From positions 1,116,001 to 1,180,000 of the forward strand of contig NZ_FXZK01000001.1 of NCBI RefSeq assembly GCF_900184895.1: 64,000 nt of DNA. The letters are read 5' to 3'. The DNA comes from Flavimaricola marinus (GTDB lineage Bacteria > Pseudomonadota > Alphaproteobacteria > Rhodobacterales > Rhodobacteraceae). The notes under the pieces were generated by a model that saw only the letters and a program-made list of their open reading frames with translations, was not told the DNA's origin and did not search any database. Shown in pieces: positions 50,927 to 59,517 of the stretch; position 1 is the stretch's first letter; the number at the start of each line of letters is the position of its first letter. Both the position numbers and the translations under genes were made by a program.

Positions 50927-52963
50927 CTAGCCCTCCCGCAGAACGTCGAGCAGCGCCGGGCCAAACCGCTCCGCATGGCGCTCGCCGATCAGCCGCTCCA
51001 GCGCCGGCAAATCCTGCGGCTTGAGTTGTGCCACCTTGGCCAGTGCCGAGGCCGACAGGCTCATCGGTTTCCCCGTGCCGTCCTCGCCACGGGTCAGGGC
51101 CGATTGCGCGGCCAGAAGCCGGTCGTAGATGTCGCCCGCGTCGCGTCCCGCCAGCTTCCGGCGCCGGGGGTGGACCTCCTCGGCGGCTCCGGTGATGACC
51201 TCGAGAAACGCCTGCCCGTAGCTTTCCAGCTTTTTCGCCCCGACGCCGCCGATCCGGGCCATCTGGTCGAGGGTCTCTGGCCGGGTTTCGGCCATCTCGA
51301 TCAGGGTCTTGTCATTGAAGATGATATAGGCGGGGGCGTTCAGCTGTTCCGCAAGGAACCGCCGCTTGGCCTTCAGTGCGCTCAGCAGCGGCGCGTGCTC
51401 TTCCGAGACCAGTTCGCGCACCTTCGGCCCGGTGCCCCGCGCCGCGCGGATCGTGTCCTTGCGCAGCGTGATCCCCTCTTCGCCCCGCAGGATCGGCCGT
51501 GCCTTGTCGGTCATCCGCAGCGCCCCGTGCCGTTCCGGATCGGGCCGCATCAGATCATGCCCCATCATCTGCCGGAAGATCGCCTGCCATTGCCGCTTGT
51601 CGTATTCCTTGCCCACGCCATAGGTGGGCAGGCTGTCATGGCCGCGCTGGCGGATTTTCTCGGTATCGGCCCCCAGAAGGATGTCGATCAGATGCCCCGC
51701 CCCGAACCACTCCTCTGTCCGCAGCGCCGCAGACAGCGCCATGCGCACCGGCGTCGTCCCGTCGAACACCTCGGCCGGCTTGTCGCAGAGATCGCAATGG
51801 CCGCAGGGAGCCGGATCTTCCCCGAAGTAACTGAGCAGCGTCTGCCGACGGCAGGTCAGCGCCTCGCACAGCCCAAGCAGCCCGTTCAACCGGGCATGAT
51901 CCGCCGCCCGCCGTTCTGGCGGGGCGAGCCCTTCGTCGATCTGTTGGCGACGGTAGCGGATGTCGTCCGGACCAAAGAGCGTCAGTGTCTCGGCCGGAGC
52001 CCCGTCGCGCCCGGCCCGTCCGATCTCCTGGTAGTAGGCCTCGATGCTCTTGGGCAGATCCGCATGGGCGACCCAGCGGATATCCGGCTTGTCGATCCCC
52101 ATGCCAAAGGCGACGGTGGCCACGACGATCAACCCGTCCTCCTGCTGAAACCGGCGCTCGGTCACGCGGCGGGCCTCGGCCTCCATGCCGCCGTGGTAAT
52201 GCGTGGCCAGATGGCCCGCCTCGCCCAGCGCCCGCGCCAGCGATTCCGTCTTGGCCCGCGTTCCGCAATAGACGATCCCCGACTGTCCCTTGCGGGCGGC
52301 GGCAAAATTCAGGATTTGGGCGCGCGGGCTGTCCTTGGCGGCAAAGGCCAGATGAATATTCGGCCGGTCAAAGCCGCGGAGGAACACTTTCGGCGGTTGC
52401 CCGTCAAACAGCTTGCGGACGATCTCGTCGCGGGTTTCGGCATCGGCCGTGGCGGTAAAGGCGGCCAGCGGCACGTCGAGATACTGGCGCAACTCACCGA
52501 TGCGCAGGTAATCGGGCCGGAAATCGTGGCCCCACTGGCTGACGCAATGGGCCTCGTCGACGGCGATCAGGCTGACGCCGACCCGGCGCAGCATCTGCGG
52601 CACCCCGCCCGACGCCAGCCGTTCGGGTGCCATGTAGAGCAACCGCAGCGAGCCGCGCTCCAGCGCCTCCCAGACCTCCGCCGTCTCTTCCTCGGTATTG
52701 CCCGAGGTCAGCGCCCCCGCCTCGACGCCCGCCTCCTTCAGCCCGCGCACCTGATCGCGCATCAGCGCAATCAGCGGCGAGATCACCACCGTCACCCCGT
52801 CGCGCACCAGCGCAGGTAGCTGAAAGCAAAGCGACTTGCCACCGCCGGTCGGCATGATGGCAAGGGTGTTCTCGCCCATCGTGACCGCCTCGACGATCTC
52901 TTGTTGGCCGGGGCGGAAGGCGTCAAAGCCAAAGACATCGCGCAAAAGCGTGGCAGCGCTCAT
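50927..52963 (-). CDS. recQ: ATP-dependent DNA helicase RecQ
   Basis: The protein has 678 residues. Helicase motifs: RPGQQEIVEA, MPTGGGKSLCFQLPAL (Walker A), ISPLIALMRDQV, DEAHCVSQWGHDFRPDY (DEAH box), TATAD, GIVYCGTRAKTE, ATVAFGMGIDKPDIRWV and QEIGRAGRDG. RQC zinc cysteines lie in CEALTCRRQTLLSYFG and CGHCDLCDKP. One HRDC domain is near residues 515-590 and a second short helical one ends the protein. It is somewhat longer than E. coli RecQ (about 610 residues). It acts in recombination and fork repair. Confidence 0.95.
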   Translation of the reverse strand: MSAATLLRDVFGFDAFRPGQQEIVEAVTMGENTLAIMPTGGGKSLCFQLPALVRDGVTVVISPLIALMRDQVRGLKEAGVEAGALTSGNTEEETAEVWEALERGSLRLLYMAPERLASGGVPQMLRRVGVSLIAVDEAHCVSQWGHDFRPDYLRIGELRQYLDVPLAAFTATADAETRDEIVRKLFDGQPPKVFLRGFDRPNIHLAFAAKDSPRAQILNFAAARKGQSGIVYCGTRAKTESLARALGEAGHLATHYHGGMEAEARRVTERRFQQEDGLIVVATVAFGMGIDKPDIRWVAHADLPKSIEAYYQEIGRAGRDGAPAETLTLFGPDDIRYRRQQIDEGLAPPERRAADHARLNGLLGLCEALTCRRQTLLSYFGEDPAPCGHCDLCDKPAEVFDGTTPVRMALSAALRTEEWFGAGHLIDILLGADTEKIRQRGHDSLPTYGVGKEYDKRQWQAIFRQMMGHDLMRPDPERHGALRMTDKARPILRGEEGITLRKDTIRAARGTGPKVRELVSEEHAPLLSALKAKRRFLAEQLNAPAYIIFNDKTLIEMAETRPETLDQMARIGGVGAKKLESYGQAFLEVITGAAEEVHPRRRKLAGRDAGDIYDRLLAAQSALTRGEDGTGKPMSLSASALAKVAQLKPQDLPALERLIGERHAERFGPALLDVLREG

Positions 52964-53059
52964 CGGGTGTGCACCTGTGAGGTTAAGGGCGGATTGCTCG
53001 TTGCCCCCATCCTTACACAGGCAGAGATTCGGTGAACAGGGGGCGATCTCGCTCCCCCT

Positions 53060-53081
53060 TCATCTTGGCAAATAAACTCAT
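53060..53081. repeat. TCATnTTGGCAAATAAACTCAT element, copy 2
   Basis: It lies between recQ and yggT and matches 41391-41412 at 21 of 22 positions. The bases before it (CTCCCCCT) also resemble the flank of the third, diverged copy at 59082-59102. Confidence 0.55.
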
Positions 53082-53096
53082 GTCGATCCCGTCGGA

Positions 53097-53384
53097 TCAG
53101 ACAAACATCCCGATATTGTTCCGCAGGATGATCTCCAGCGCATAAATCGCGATCAGCGCCACGATGGGCGACAGGTCGATGCCTCCCATGTTCGGCAGGA
53201 TCCGGCGGATCGGGCCGTAGATCGGCTCCAGCAGCCGGCTGAGCCCGTACCAAAGCTGGCTGACAAAGGGTTGCCGGATGTTGAGCACCTGAAACTGGAT
53301 CAGCCAGCTCATGATGAAATGCGCAAAGATAAAGAACCGGGCGACGCCCAGAATGAGCATGAGGATTTCAAACAGGGATTGCAT
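53097..53384 (-). CDS. YggT-family membrane protein
   Basis: The protein has 95 residues from the ATG at 53384 (GGAGA upstream). Sequence MQSLFEILMLILGVARFFIFAHFIMSWLIQF, then LEPIYGPIRRILPNMGGIDLSPIVALIAIYALEIIL. Two spans and the P-I-R-(R/K)-x-(I/L)-P-x-(M/L)-G-G-I-D-x-SP motif define YggT. The family is linked to osmotic tolerance and to septum/division functions. The gene is divergent from the thioesterase gene. Confidence 0.9.
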   Translation of the reverse strand: MQSLFEILMLILGVARFFIFAHFIMSWLIQFQVLNIRQPFVSQLWYGLSRLLEPIYGPIRRILPNMGGIDLSPIVALIAIYALEIILRNNIGMFV

Positions 53385-53463
53385 CGGGGCCGTCTCTCCT
53401 ATTGCGACGGGCATCAGGTAATGTCGACGGAGCCCGAGGGCAATGCCTTTCCCCGAGGTCAAT

Positions 53464-53481
53464 GTTGACGTGAACGTCAAC
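53464..53481. promoter_or_regulatory. GTTGACG-TGAA-CGTCAAC palindrome
   Basis: This is a perfect 7-bp inverted repeat with a 4-nt spacer in the divergent yggT/thioesterase spacer, 38 nt before the thioesterase start. It looks like sites of MerR-type regulators of acyl-CoA or branched-chain metabolism (TTnACGTnnACGTnAA). This would fit the thioesterase; the regulator is not in the window. Confidence 0.5.
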
Positions 53482-53518
53482 TTGGCTAGCAAAGCATCGA
53501 AATCCGAGGCATTTTTCG

Positions 53519-54061
53519 ATGTATCCGTTTATCCGTCAATTCAAGTCGATCTGGTCCGCCAAGCGCCAATCGCCCCTGTCCATTCTGGATGTACACGTCT
53601 CGCAGCATCGCTGCTGGCCCCATGATCTGGACATGTATCTGGAGATGAACAACGGCCGGGTTCTGACGATGCTTGATCTGGGCCGTTACGGCCTGGCCGT
53701 CCGGGCCGGATTGATCAAGATGCTCGCCCGCGAAAGATGGGGCCTGGCCGTCGCCGGGGCCACCACCCGCTATCGCAAGCGCATCCGCCCCTTTGCCAAG
53801 TTCGAGATGCGCACCCGCTGCATCGGCTGGGACGACAAGTTCCTCTACATGGAGCAGACGATCTGGCTGGGCGAGGAATGCGCCTTTCAGGGATTGCTCC
53901 GCACCTGCCTGACCGACCGCAACGGGATCGTCTCGACCCAGCGCAGTCTGGCCGCCTATGGGGCCGATCCGACCTCGCCCCCGCTCCCCGCCTGGGTGCA
54001 GGCATGGATCGACGCCGACGCCGTCCGCCCCTGGCCCCCGGAGCGCCCCGGCCCGCGCTGA
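53519..54061 (+). CDS. Hot-dog fold thioesterase-like protein
   Basis: The protein has 180 residues. HRCWPHDLDMYLEMNNGRVLTMLDLGRYGLAVRAGLI has the 4HBT/FadM-like Asp-x-x-x-x-x-x-Asn-N-G-R start (D-M-Y-L-E-M-N-N-G-R), followed by ATTRYRKRIRPFAKFEMRTRCIGWDDKFLYMEQTIW. This is the THEM6/acyl-CoA thioesterase-like group. It is likely to hydrolyse acyl-CoAs in the cytoplasm. The promoter carries a perfect palindrome. Confidence 0.82.
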   Translation: MYPFIRQFKSIWSAKRQSPLSILDVHVSQHRCWPHDLDMYLEMNNGRVLTMLDLGRYGLAVRAGLIKMLARERWGLAVAGATTRYRKRIRPFAKFEMRTRCIGWDDKFLYMEQTIWLGEECAFQGLLRTCLTDRNGIVSTQRSLAAYGADPTSPPLPAWVQAWIDADAVRPWPPERPGPR

Positions 54062-54146
54062 CCCGTCCGCACCTTGCGTAACAAAAACCATAGCTTGCCT
54101 TGCCCAGCCTTTTATTGCTTGATCCCCGCCAAACGGGGGGAACTGC

Positions 54147-55517
54147 ATGGCGACGACGGCAAAGAAGCGTATCTGGGGCTGGATGGCGTTCGACTGGGCG
54201 ACGCAGCCCTTCTACACTCTCGGCCTGACCTTCATCTTCGGCCCCTACTTCGCCAGCGTCGCCACCGAATATTTCGCCGCCAACGGCATGACCACCGAGG
54301 CCGCGGATGCGCAGGCCCAGTCGGTCTGGTCGCTGGGCCAGACCGCCGCCGGTCTGTTCATCGCCTTTACCGGCCCGGTTCTGGGCGCCTATGCCGACAG
54401 CACCGGCCGCCGGATGCCGTGGATCATCGGCTTCTCCGTCCTGTACGTCCTGTCCACATGGATGATGTGGTTCATGCTGCCGGACGGTTCGGCCCTGTGG
54501 TTCTGTCTGATCGCCTTTGCCATCGCCTTTGTCGCCGCTGAATTCGCCCTGATCTTTACCAATGCCCAACTGCCCGGTTTGGGCGATCCCTCGGAAGTGG
54601 GCCGGATCAGCGGCGCCGGTGCCGCACTGGGCTATTGGGGCGGTGTGACCGGCCTGTTCATCATGCTGCTGTTTTTCTTCGAGGCCAATCCCGAGACCGG
54701 CACCACCCTGCTCGGCGCCGACCCGGCCTTTGGCCTCGACCCCGACGCCCGTGAAGGCACGCGCATCGTCGGCCCGTTCATCGCGATCTGGTACGCGGTC
54801 TTCATGATCCCGTATTTCCTGTGGGTTCGCGAAGTCCGCCCGGTCGTCAAGCAGGGCGGCTTCAGGCTCGCCATGGCTGATTTCTGGCGCTCGCTTCGCT
54901 CTATCGCTGGCCGCGACAGCCTGAAGGGCTTTCTGTTGTCGTCGATGTTCTATCGCGACGCCCTCAACGCCCTGTATGGGTTTGGCGGCGTCTACGCCGT
55001 GCTCGTGCTCGACTGGACCCTGATCAACATCGCCATTTTCGGCATCGTCGGAGCCATCACCGCCGCCATCGCCACGTACCTCGCCGGTCGCGCCGATGCC
55101 CGCTATGGCCCCCGTCCGGTGATCATCTTTTGCATTCTGATCCTGATCGTCGTCTGCACCACCATCATCGCGATGTCGCGCGAGTCTCTCTACGGATTTG
55201 CCATCGCCCCCGGATCGACCCTGCCGGACACGATCTTTTACGTTTGCGGCGCAATCATCGGCGGCGCCGGTGGCGGCCTCTACACCGCGTCCCGTTCGAT
55301 GATGGTGCGCCACACCCATCCGGACCGCCCCACCGAGGCATTTGGATTGTTTGCCCTGTCCGGCAAGGCGACCGCCTTTATGGCACCGGCGATGATCGGT
55401 GCCGTAACTTTGATCACCCAAAGCCCGAGACTGGGTATTTCGCCTGTGATCCTGCTTTTCTTGTTGGGTCTGCTTCTGCTAATGTTCGTCAACAAGAACG
55501 GAGATCGCGACGCATGA
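54147..55517 (+). CDS. MFS transporter, UMF1/YxiO-like
   Basis: The protein has 456 residues and about 12 spans. Start MATTAKKRIWGWMAFDWATQPFYTLGLTFIFGPYF has the W-x-x-(Y/F)-DWAxQPFxT signature of the UMF1/Atg22-like MFS group. Later ATYLAGRADARYGPRPVIIFC and GLYTASRSMMVRHTHPDRPTEAFGLFALSGKATAFM are present. Atg22 relatives export amino acids; the substrate here is unknown. GGGGGAA precedes the ATG. The stop overlaps mepA by 4 nt, so it begins a four-gene operon. Confidence 0.9.
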   Translation: MATTAKKRIWGWMAFDWATQPFYTLGLTFIFGPYFASVATEYFAANGMTTEAADAQAQSVWSLGQTAAGLFIAFTGPVLGAYADSTGRRMPWIIGFSVLYVLSTWMMWFMLPDGSALWFCLIAFAIAFVAAEFALIFTNAQLPGLGDPSEVGRISGAGAALGYWGGVTGLFIMLLFFFEANPETGTTLLGADPAFGLDPDAREGTRIVGPFIAIWYAVFMIPYFLWVREVRPVVKQGGFRLAMADFWRSLRSIAGRDSLKGFLLSSMFYRDALNALYGFGGVYAVLVLDWTLINIAIFGIVGAITAAIATYLAGRADARYGPRPVIIFCILILIVVCTTIIAMSRESLYGFAIAPGSTLPDTIFYVCGAIIGGAGGGLYTASRSMMVRHTHPDRPTEAFGLFALSGKATAFMAPAMIGAVTLITQSPRLGISPVILLFLLGLLLLMFVNKNGDRDA

Positions 55518-56431
55518 CCCGACTGCCCCTTTTGATGATTGCCCTGTTGGCGTTGGCCGCGTGCCGGTCGGACAACACGTCGGTCAGTCAGGCGGCCCCC
55601 GCCGCCGTATCGACCCAGAACGCGGGCGACAATCGCGCCGCCAAAGCGTTGTTCGGCGCGATGCAGACCCCGAGCAACCAAGCCCCCGAGGCGTTGGGTT
55701 TCTATTCCCGCGGCTGTCAGGCGGGCGCTGTCGCCCTGCCCGAGACCGGCCCGACATGGCAGGCCATGCGACTGAGCCGCAACCGTAACTGGGGCCAGCC
55801 CATCCTTGTCGACTACATTCAGGATCTCAGCCGATTTGCCGCGACCCAGCCCGGTTGGGCCGGCCTTTACGTCGGCGACATGGCGCAGCCCCGCGGCGGC
55901 CCTATGCTGACCGGCCATGCCAGCCACCAGATCGGTCTGGACGCCGACATCTGGATGCTGCCCCCCGACCGTTTGAACCTGACCCGCCAGGAGCGTGAGG
56001 ATCTCTCTTCGATCTCGACCCGCCGCGCCAACGGTGCCTATACCAACGACAACTGGACCCCGCAGCACGAGGCGATCCTGCGCCAAGCCGCGTCGGATCC
56101 CCGCGTCGACCGCATCTTCATCTTTCCCGGCGCCAAGGTCGCGATGTGTGAAAATGCCACCGGGGACCGCAGTTGGCTGCGCAAGATCCGCCCGTGGTAT
56201 GGCCATCACTATCATTTCCACGTCCGTCTGAGCTGCCCCCCCGGCGACCGCACCTGCGAGACTCAGGCCCCGATCCCCGCCGGCGATGGCTGCGACGATG
56301 CCCGTCAGTGGGTGGCCAACATCCTGAACCCGCCGCCGCCGGATCCCAACGCGCCGCCCCCCGCGCCCCGCCGCGAGGTGACGATGGCGACCCTGCCGGC
56401 CCAGTGCACCGATGTGCTGAACAGCAACTAG
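55514..56431 (+). CDS. mepA: Penicillin-insensitive murein endopeptidase
   Basis: The protein has 305 residues with start ATG overlapping the MFS stop. A lipoprotein-like signal ([12 protein letters not shown]) gives a possible lipobox Cys at residue 16. The MepA (LAS metallopeptidase) motifs are [28 protein letters not shown] (Zn His and Asp), [13 protein letters not shown] and [12 protein letters not shown]. It cuts D-Ala-mDAP cross-links in peptidoglycan. A Pro-rich tail with two Cys pairs follows. The neighbouring gene is 1 nt downstream. Confidence 0.92.
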   Translation: MTRLPLLMIALLALAACRSDNTSVSQAAPAAVSTQNAGDNRAAKALFGAMQTPSNQAPEALGFYSRGCQAGAVALPETGPTWQAMRLSRNRNWGQPILVDYIQDLSRFAATQPGWAGLYVGDMAQPRGGPMLTGHASHQIGLDADIWMLPPDRLNLTRQEREDLSSISTRRANGAYTNDNWTPQHEAILRQAASDPRVDRIFIFPGAKVAMCENATGDRSWLRKIRPWYGHHYHFHVRLSCPPGDRTCETQAPIPAGDGCDDARQWVANILNPPPPDPNAPPPAPRREVTMATLPAQCTDVLNSN

Positions 56432-56432
56432 C

Positions 56433-57290
56433 GTGTCGTTCAAAGCCGTTCTCGTAGCCCTTGCCATGCTGGGGCCCTCTCAGGCTGTGGCGGAGGCCGA
56501 GTATCTGGGATCGTATCAATGGGTCGACGACCGCTCTTATTTCGGCGGCTTTTCGGGCCTCGAGGTCAGCGACGACGGCATGAGCTTTGTCGCGATCAGC
56601 GATTCCGGCTACATGACCGATGGTGAGTTCCTCCGTGAGGACGACCGGATCGTCGGCTTGACCGTCGGTCCGTTCCTCGGGTTGAAGGACCGCAACGGCA
56701 ATACCATGGGCGGCGGCTGGACCGACAGCGAGGGTCTGGCGATTGCCCCCACCGGAGAGCGCTTTATCAGCTTTGAGCGGATCGCCCGCGTGCGCGCAGA
56801 GACAGGTGAAAACGGCCGGCCCACCATGTTGCCTCGGATAGAGGCGTTTACCACGATGCAGCTCAATTCCGCTCTGGAGGCGCTGGCGATCGGCCCGGAC
56901 GGTGCGCTCTACACCATCCCCGAGCGGTCTGGCCGCGTGGACCGCCCATTTCCGGTCTATCGCTATCTGAACGGCACTTGGGACGTCCCCTTTTCCCTGC
57001 CACGGATCGAGCCGTTTCTGGTCGTGGGCGCGGATGTCGGCCCGGATGGATTGCTCTACGTCTTGGAGCGCGATTTTACCGGCATCGGGTTTCGCAGCCG
57101 TGTGCGCCGGTTCGGGCTCGACGGATCGGGCGGTGAGATCCTGCTGGAGACGGCGAACGCCACCTTCGACAACCTCGAAGGCATCGCCGTCTGGGCCGAC
57201 GATCTGGGCATCCGTCTGACCATGCTGTCGGATGACAATTTCAAATGGTTCCAGCGGACCGAGTTCGTCGAATACCGCATCACCGATTGA
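56433..57290 (+). CDS. Esterase-like activity of phytase family protein
   Basis: The protein has 285 residues with a GTG start directly after the mepA stop. A signal peptide ([20 protein letters not shown]) is followed by a propeller of the phytase-like esterase family: [65 protein letters not shown] and [25 protein letters not shown]. It is found in the periplasm. The true substrate is not known for most members. It shares an operon with mepA and MFS genes. Confidence 0.85.
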   Translation: MSFKAVLVALAMLGPSQAVAEAEYLGSYQWVDDRSYFGGFSGLEVSDDGMSFVAISDSGYMTDGEFLREDDRIVGLTVGPFLGLKDRNGNTMGGGWTDSEGLAIAPTGERFISFERIARVRAETGENGRPTMLPRIEAFTTMQLNSALEALAIGPDGALYTIPERSGRVDRPFPVYRYLNGTWDVPFSLPRIEPFLVVGADVGPDGLLYVLERDFTGIGFRSRVRRFGLDGSGGEILLETANATFDNLEGIAVWADDLGIRLTMLSDDNFKWFQRTEFVEYRITD

Positions 57291-57373
57291 CGCCCGCGTC
57301 CGAGCGGCCTAAAGGGGCGCGTCCCCGATCGGGGGCCAAGTGCCGCACCCTTGCCAAAACGGACCCTAGTGAC

Positions 57374-57997
57374 ATGAAACTCCTTCCCGGCATCATTGCC
57401 ATGGCCGCCATTGTCGTGGCCTCGAACATCCTCGTGCAATTCCTGATCCTCGACGGATTGCTGACATGGGGTGCCTTTACCTATCCGCTCGCCTTTCTGG
57501 TGACCGACGTGATGAACCGCGTCTATGGGCCGAGCGCCGCCCGCCGGGTCGTCTTTGTCGGCTTTGTCACCGGGGCGATATGCTCGCTGATCGGCAGCCA
57601 GATCATGCTCGAATACGGCCCCGCCGTCGCGCTGCGCGTTGCGGTCGGATCGGCAACGGCGTTCCTCGTGGCGCAACTGCTGGACGTGGCGATCTTCAGC
57701 CGCCTGCGCGACGGCGCGTGGTGGCGCGCGCCGCTGGCGTCGACCCTGATCGGATCGACCGTGGACACCGCTCTGTTCTTTGGCATCGCCTTCTCGGCGG
57801 CGATTTCCTTTGGCCCGAATGCAGATGCCGCCATCGAATGGGCGCAGGGCCCGGCGGCGTTCCTTTTGGTCGGACCGGAGATGCCGCTCTGGATTACTCT
57901 GGCGGTTGCGGACTGGGCCGTAAAGCTGGCCGTGGCCCTGATCGCGCTGTTTCCATTCCGCCTAATCACTGGGCGCATGATGGCGCGCGTGGTGTAA
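57374..57997 (+). CDS. Queuosine precursor transporter (VUT/QPTR family)
   Basis: The protein has 207 residues with about six spans: IIAMAAIVVASNILVQF, LTWGAFTYPLAFLVTDVMNRVYGPSAARRVVFVGFVTGAICSLIGS, then DVAIFSRLR and LIGSTVDTALFFGIAF. This is the YhhQ/VUT family, which imports preQ0/preQ1 for queuosine tRNA modification. The TYPxxFLVTDVMNxxYG motif is clear. The start at 57374 was chosen over an upstream extension from 57245. It ends the operon starting at 54147. Confidence 0.9.
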   Translation: MKLLPGIIAMAAIVVASNILVQFLILDGLLTWGAFTYPLAFLVTDVMNRVYGPSAARRVVFVGFVTGAICSLIGSQIMLEYGPAVALRVAVGSATAFLVAQLLDVAIFSRLRDGAWWRAPLASTLIGSTVDTALFFGIAFSAAISFGPNADAAIEWAQGPAAFLLVGPEMPLWITLAVADWAVKLAVALIALFPFRLITGRMMARVV

Positions 57998-58098
57998 CGC
58001 TCTTATGAAATTTACCGTCGATGGTATATTTTAAATTGACATACACCAAATCTGTGCCAGCTTTGAGTTAGGCGAAATCAACGAAAGGAGGTGATCCA

Positions 58099-58155
58099 GT
58101 GCATCATAAGGTATTGGAGAAGTGTGTCGGGACAGCTTGGGGGACGCGTATCTAG
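58099..58155 (+). CDS. 18-residue short ORF under extended Shine-Dalgarno
   Basis: The GTG at 58099 is 7 nt after AGGAGG. The reading is MHHKVLEKCVGTAWGTRI then TAG. Its ribosome site is the best in the window. It could be a leader peptide or a real microprotein. No family is recognised, and it has no run of one amino acid to suggest attenuation. Confidence 0.45.
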   Translation: MHHKVLEKCVGTAWGTRI

Positions 58156-58236
58156 GGCAGCCCCTGGAGACGAAGCAACCCAGGTGGGCCAGCGATTAGG
58201 TGAGACCTAACCGACGCCACCTCCTGAACTTAGGAA

Positions 58237-58267
58237 GGGCCGTCCCATCGCCGGGGCGGCCCTTTTT
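58237..58267 (+). terminator. Strong intrinsic terminator
   Basis: GGGCCGTCCC-ATCGCC-GGGGCGGCCC forms a 10-bp stem (one G-T pair) with a 6-nt loop, followed by TTTTT. It ends the RNA at 58036-58267. Nothing else is seen in 58268-58412. Confidence 0.85.
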
Positions 58268-58412
58268 CAATGCCGGACGCTCTGTCTGTGTCCGACAGGC
58301 CCATGCCAGCCGCGCAACCGGCGCGTATTGTGGCGGTGGGCGTCCTGCCGAATGCCGCGGTGGGCCGATCCGTCCCTCTGGGCATACCGGCCCGACTGGG
58401 CCACGCTTTGCG

Positions 58413-58847
58413 TTACTTGACCGTCATCACGGCGCAGTCTGCATGAGCCGCAAGGTTCTGCGAGACGCTGCCCATCAGAACACCGCGCAGGCTGCCCAGC
58501 CCCCGTCTGCCGAGGATCACGAGGTCGGCGTCCTTGTCCCTTGCGCAGGAGAGGATGGCGTCCCCCGGCGGGCCGGACAGGATGTTGGTCGAGGCGAAGG
58601 TCTTGCCCTCTTCCTTGGCGATTTCTTCCGCCCGCGCGATCATGGAGGCGCCGCTTTCCTGGATCGTCTCCGTACTGACCGGCAGGGTGACGGTCGCATA
58701 GCCGACGGCGAAGGCCTCGTCATAGAGCTGTGGAACGTGCACGACGTGGAGTTTCGCGTTGTAGCGCCCCGCGATATCACAGGCGGCCCGAACCGCAGAT
58801 TCGGCGTGATCCGATCCGTCGAAGGCCACAATGATCTGGTTGAACAT
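58413..58847 (-). CDS. Universal stress protein (UspA family)
   Basis: The protein has 144 residues in one Usp domain. Start MFNQIIVAFDGSDHAESAVRAACDIAGRYNAKLHVVHV has the ATP-binding Asp. The end DLVILGRRGLGSLRGVLMGSVSQNLAAHADCAVMTVK carries the GxxG-x9-G-S ATP/phosphate motif, so this is a nucleotide-binding type. It responds to energy or stress state in related bacteria. Confidence 0.92.
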   Translation of the reverse strand: MFNQIIVAFDGSDHAESAVRAACDIAGRYNAKLHVVHVPQLYDEAFAVGYATVTLPVSTETIQESGASMIARAEEIAKEEGKTFASTNILSGPPGDAILSCARDKDADLVILGRRGLGSLRGVLMGSVSQNLAAHADCAVMTVK

Positions 58848-59081
58848 CTCTCTCTCCTTTTGTCTTGTTCACCATTCTAGCAGCCTGGTCGGGCCGTGCA
58901 TTGATTTGGGTCAAGTCACCGCAGAACTCGGAAACGGTCAGCCGGCATTTGGACCCGGCATGGCTGTGGTGGCCGCGTGCGGAACCCTGTCCCGGCGGCG
59001 GGCGTTCCTGTTGCAACAGGGTTGCCGTGGTGCATTGCGCCGATTGCCGGTAAGTCTGGCTGGTGCCGGACCCTCCGGGGG

Positions 59082-59102
59082 GAGTTTTTTCGCCAAGATG
59101 AA
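59082..59102. repeat. TTCATCTTGGCgAAAAAACTC element, diverged third copy
   Basis: Minus-strand reading matches the elements at 41391 and 53060 at 19 of 21 positions. It overlaps the arfB start codon and provides the T-run before it. Confidence 0.45.
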
Positions 59103-59517
59103 GATCAATGACCAGATAGAGATCGCCGACTGGGAGCTGACCGAGCAGTTTGTTCGCGCGTCCGGCCCCGGTGGTCAGAACGTCAACAAGGTGTCGACGG
59201 CGGTCGAGTTGCGCTTTTGGGCGGAGACTTCTCCAAACTTGCCCGATCCGGTGAAGCGCCGATTGAAGCGGTTGGCCGGTCAGCGTTGGACCAGCGATGG
59301 TGCCGTGGTGATCTTTGTTCAGGACACCCGGTCGCAGGCCCGCAATCGTGAATTGGCGAGGGAACGGCTGGCCGATCTGATCCGGCAGGCCACATTCGTG
59401 CCCAAGCGCCGGGTGCCGACGAAGCCGACCAAGGGTTCGGTCCGGCGCCGCCTGACCGCCAAGAAGGTTCGCGGGTCGGTGAAGGCGCTGCGCGGCAAGG
59501 TCGAGGGCGAGGATTAG
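59098..59517 (+). CDS. arfB: Alternative ribosome-rescue factor / peptidyl-tRNA hydrolase ArfB
   Basis: The protein has 139 residues (YaeJ). The catalytic GGQ is at residues 25-27 (RASGPGGQNVNK). The C-terminal tail is rich in Arg and Lys (AKKVRGSVKALRGKVEGED), which enters the empty mRNA channel of stalled ribosomes. It releases peptides from non-stop complexes. No ordinary Shine-Dalgarno is close to the ATG at 59098; GGGGAG is 13 nt away. Its end overlaps the puuD stop by 4 nt on the other strand. Confidence 0.93.
   Translation: MKINDQIEIADWELTEQFVRASGPGGQNVNKVSTAVELRFWAETSPNLPDPVKRRLKRLAGQRWTSDGAVVIFVQDTRSQARNRELARERLADLIRQATFVPKRRVPTKPTKGSVRRRLTAKKVRGSVKALRGKVEGED

Larger units (their letters stand above)
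58036..58267 (+). ncRNA. Candidate structured regulatory RNA with short ORF
   Basis: The stretch has a TTGACA box (58036-58041) and an extended Shine-Dalgarno AAAGGAGGTGATCCA (58084-58098), nearly identical to the complement of the 16S rRNA 3' end. A short ORF (58099-58155) follows. The stem GCCCCTGG / CCAGGTGGGC comes after that, and then the hairpin TTAGGT-GAG-ACCTAA (58196-58210). The same CCTAA can instead pair with TTAGG at 58230-58234, enclosing CACCTCCT (58218-58225), which is perfectly complementary to AGGAGGTG of the Shine-Dalgarno. A strong terminator ends it. It is free-standing, between a plus-strand and a minus-strand gene. No Rfam family is recognised. Confidence 0.5.

Noticed and set aside
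50861-52819. 652-codon plus-strand frame opposite recQ
   Set aside because: Antisense shadow; composition biased to Arg/Pro/Gln/His, no family likeness.
53715-55421. 568-codon open frame on the minus strand
   Set aside because: It lies antisense to the thioesterase and MFS genes. Its composition is Gly/Asp/Gln-rich without domains, typical of a high-GC shadow frame.
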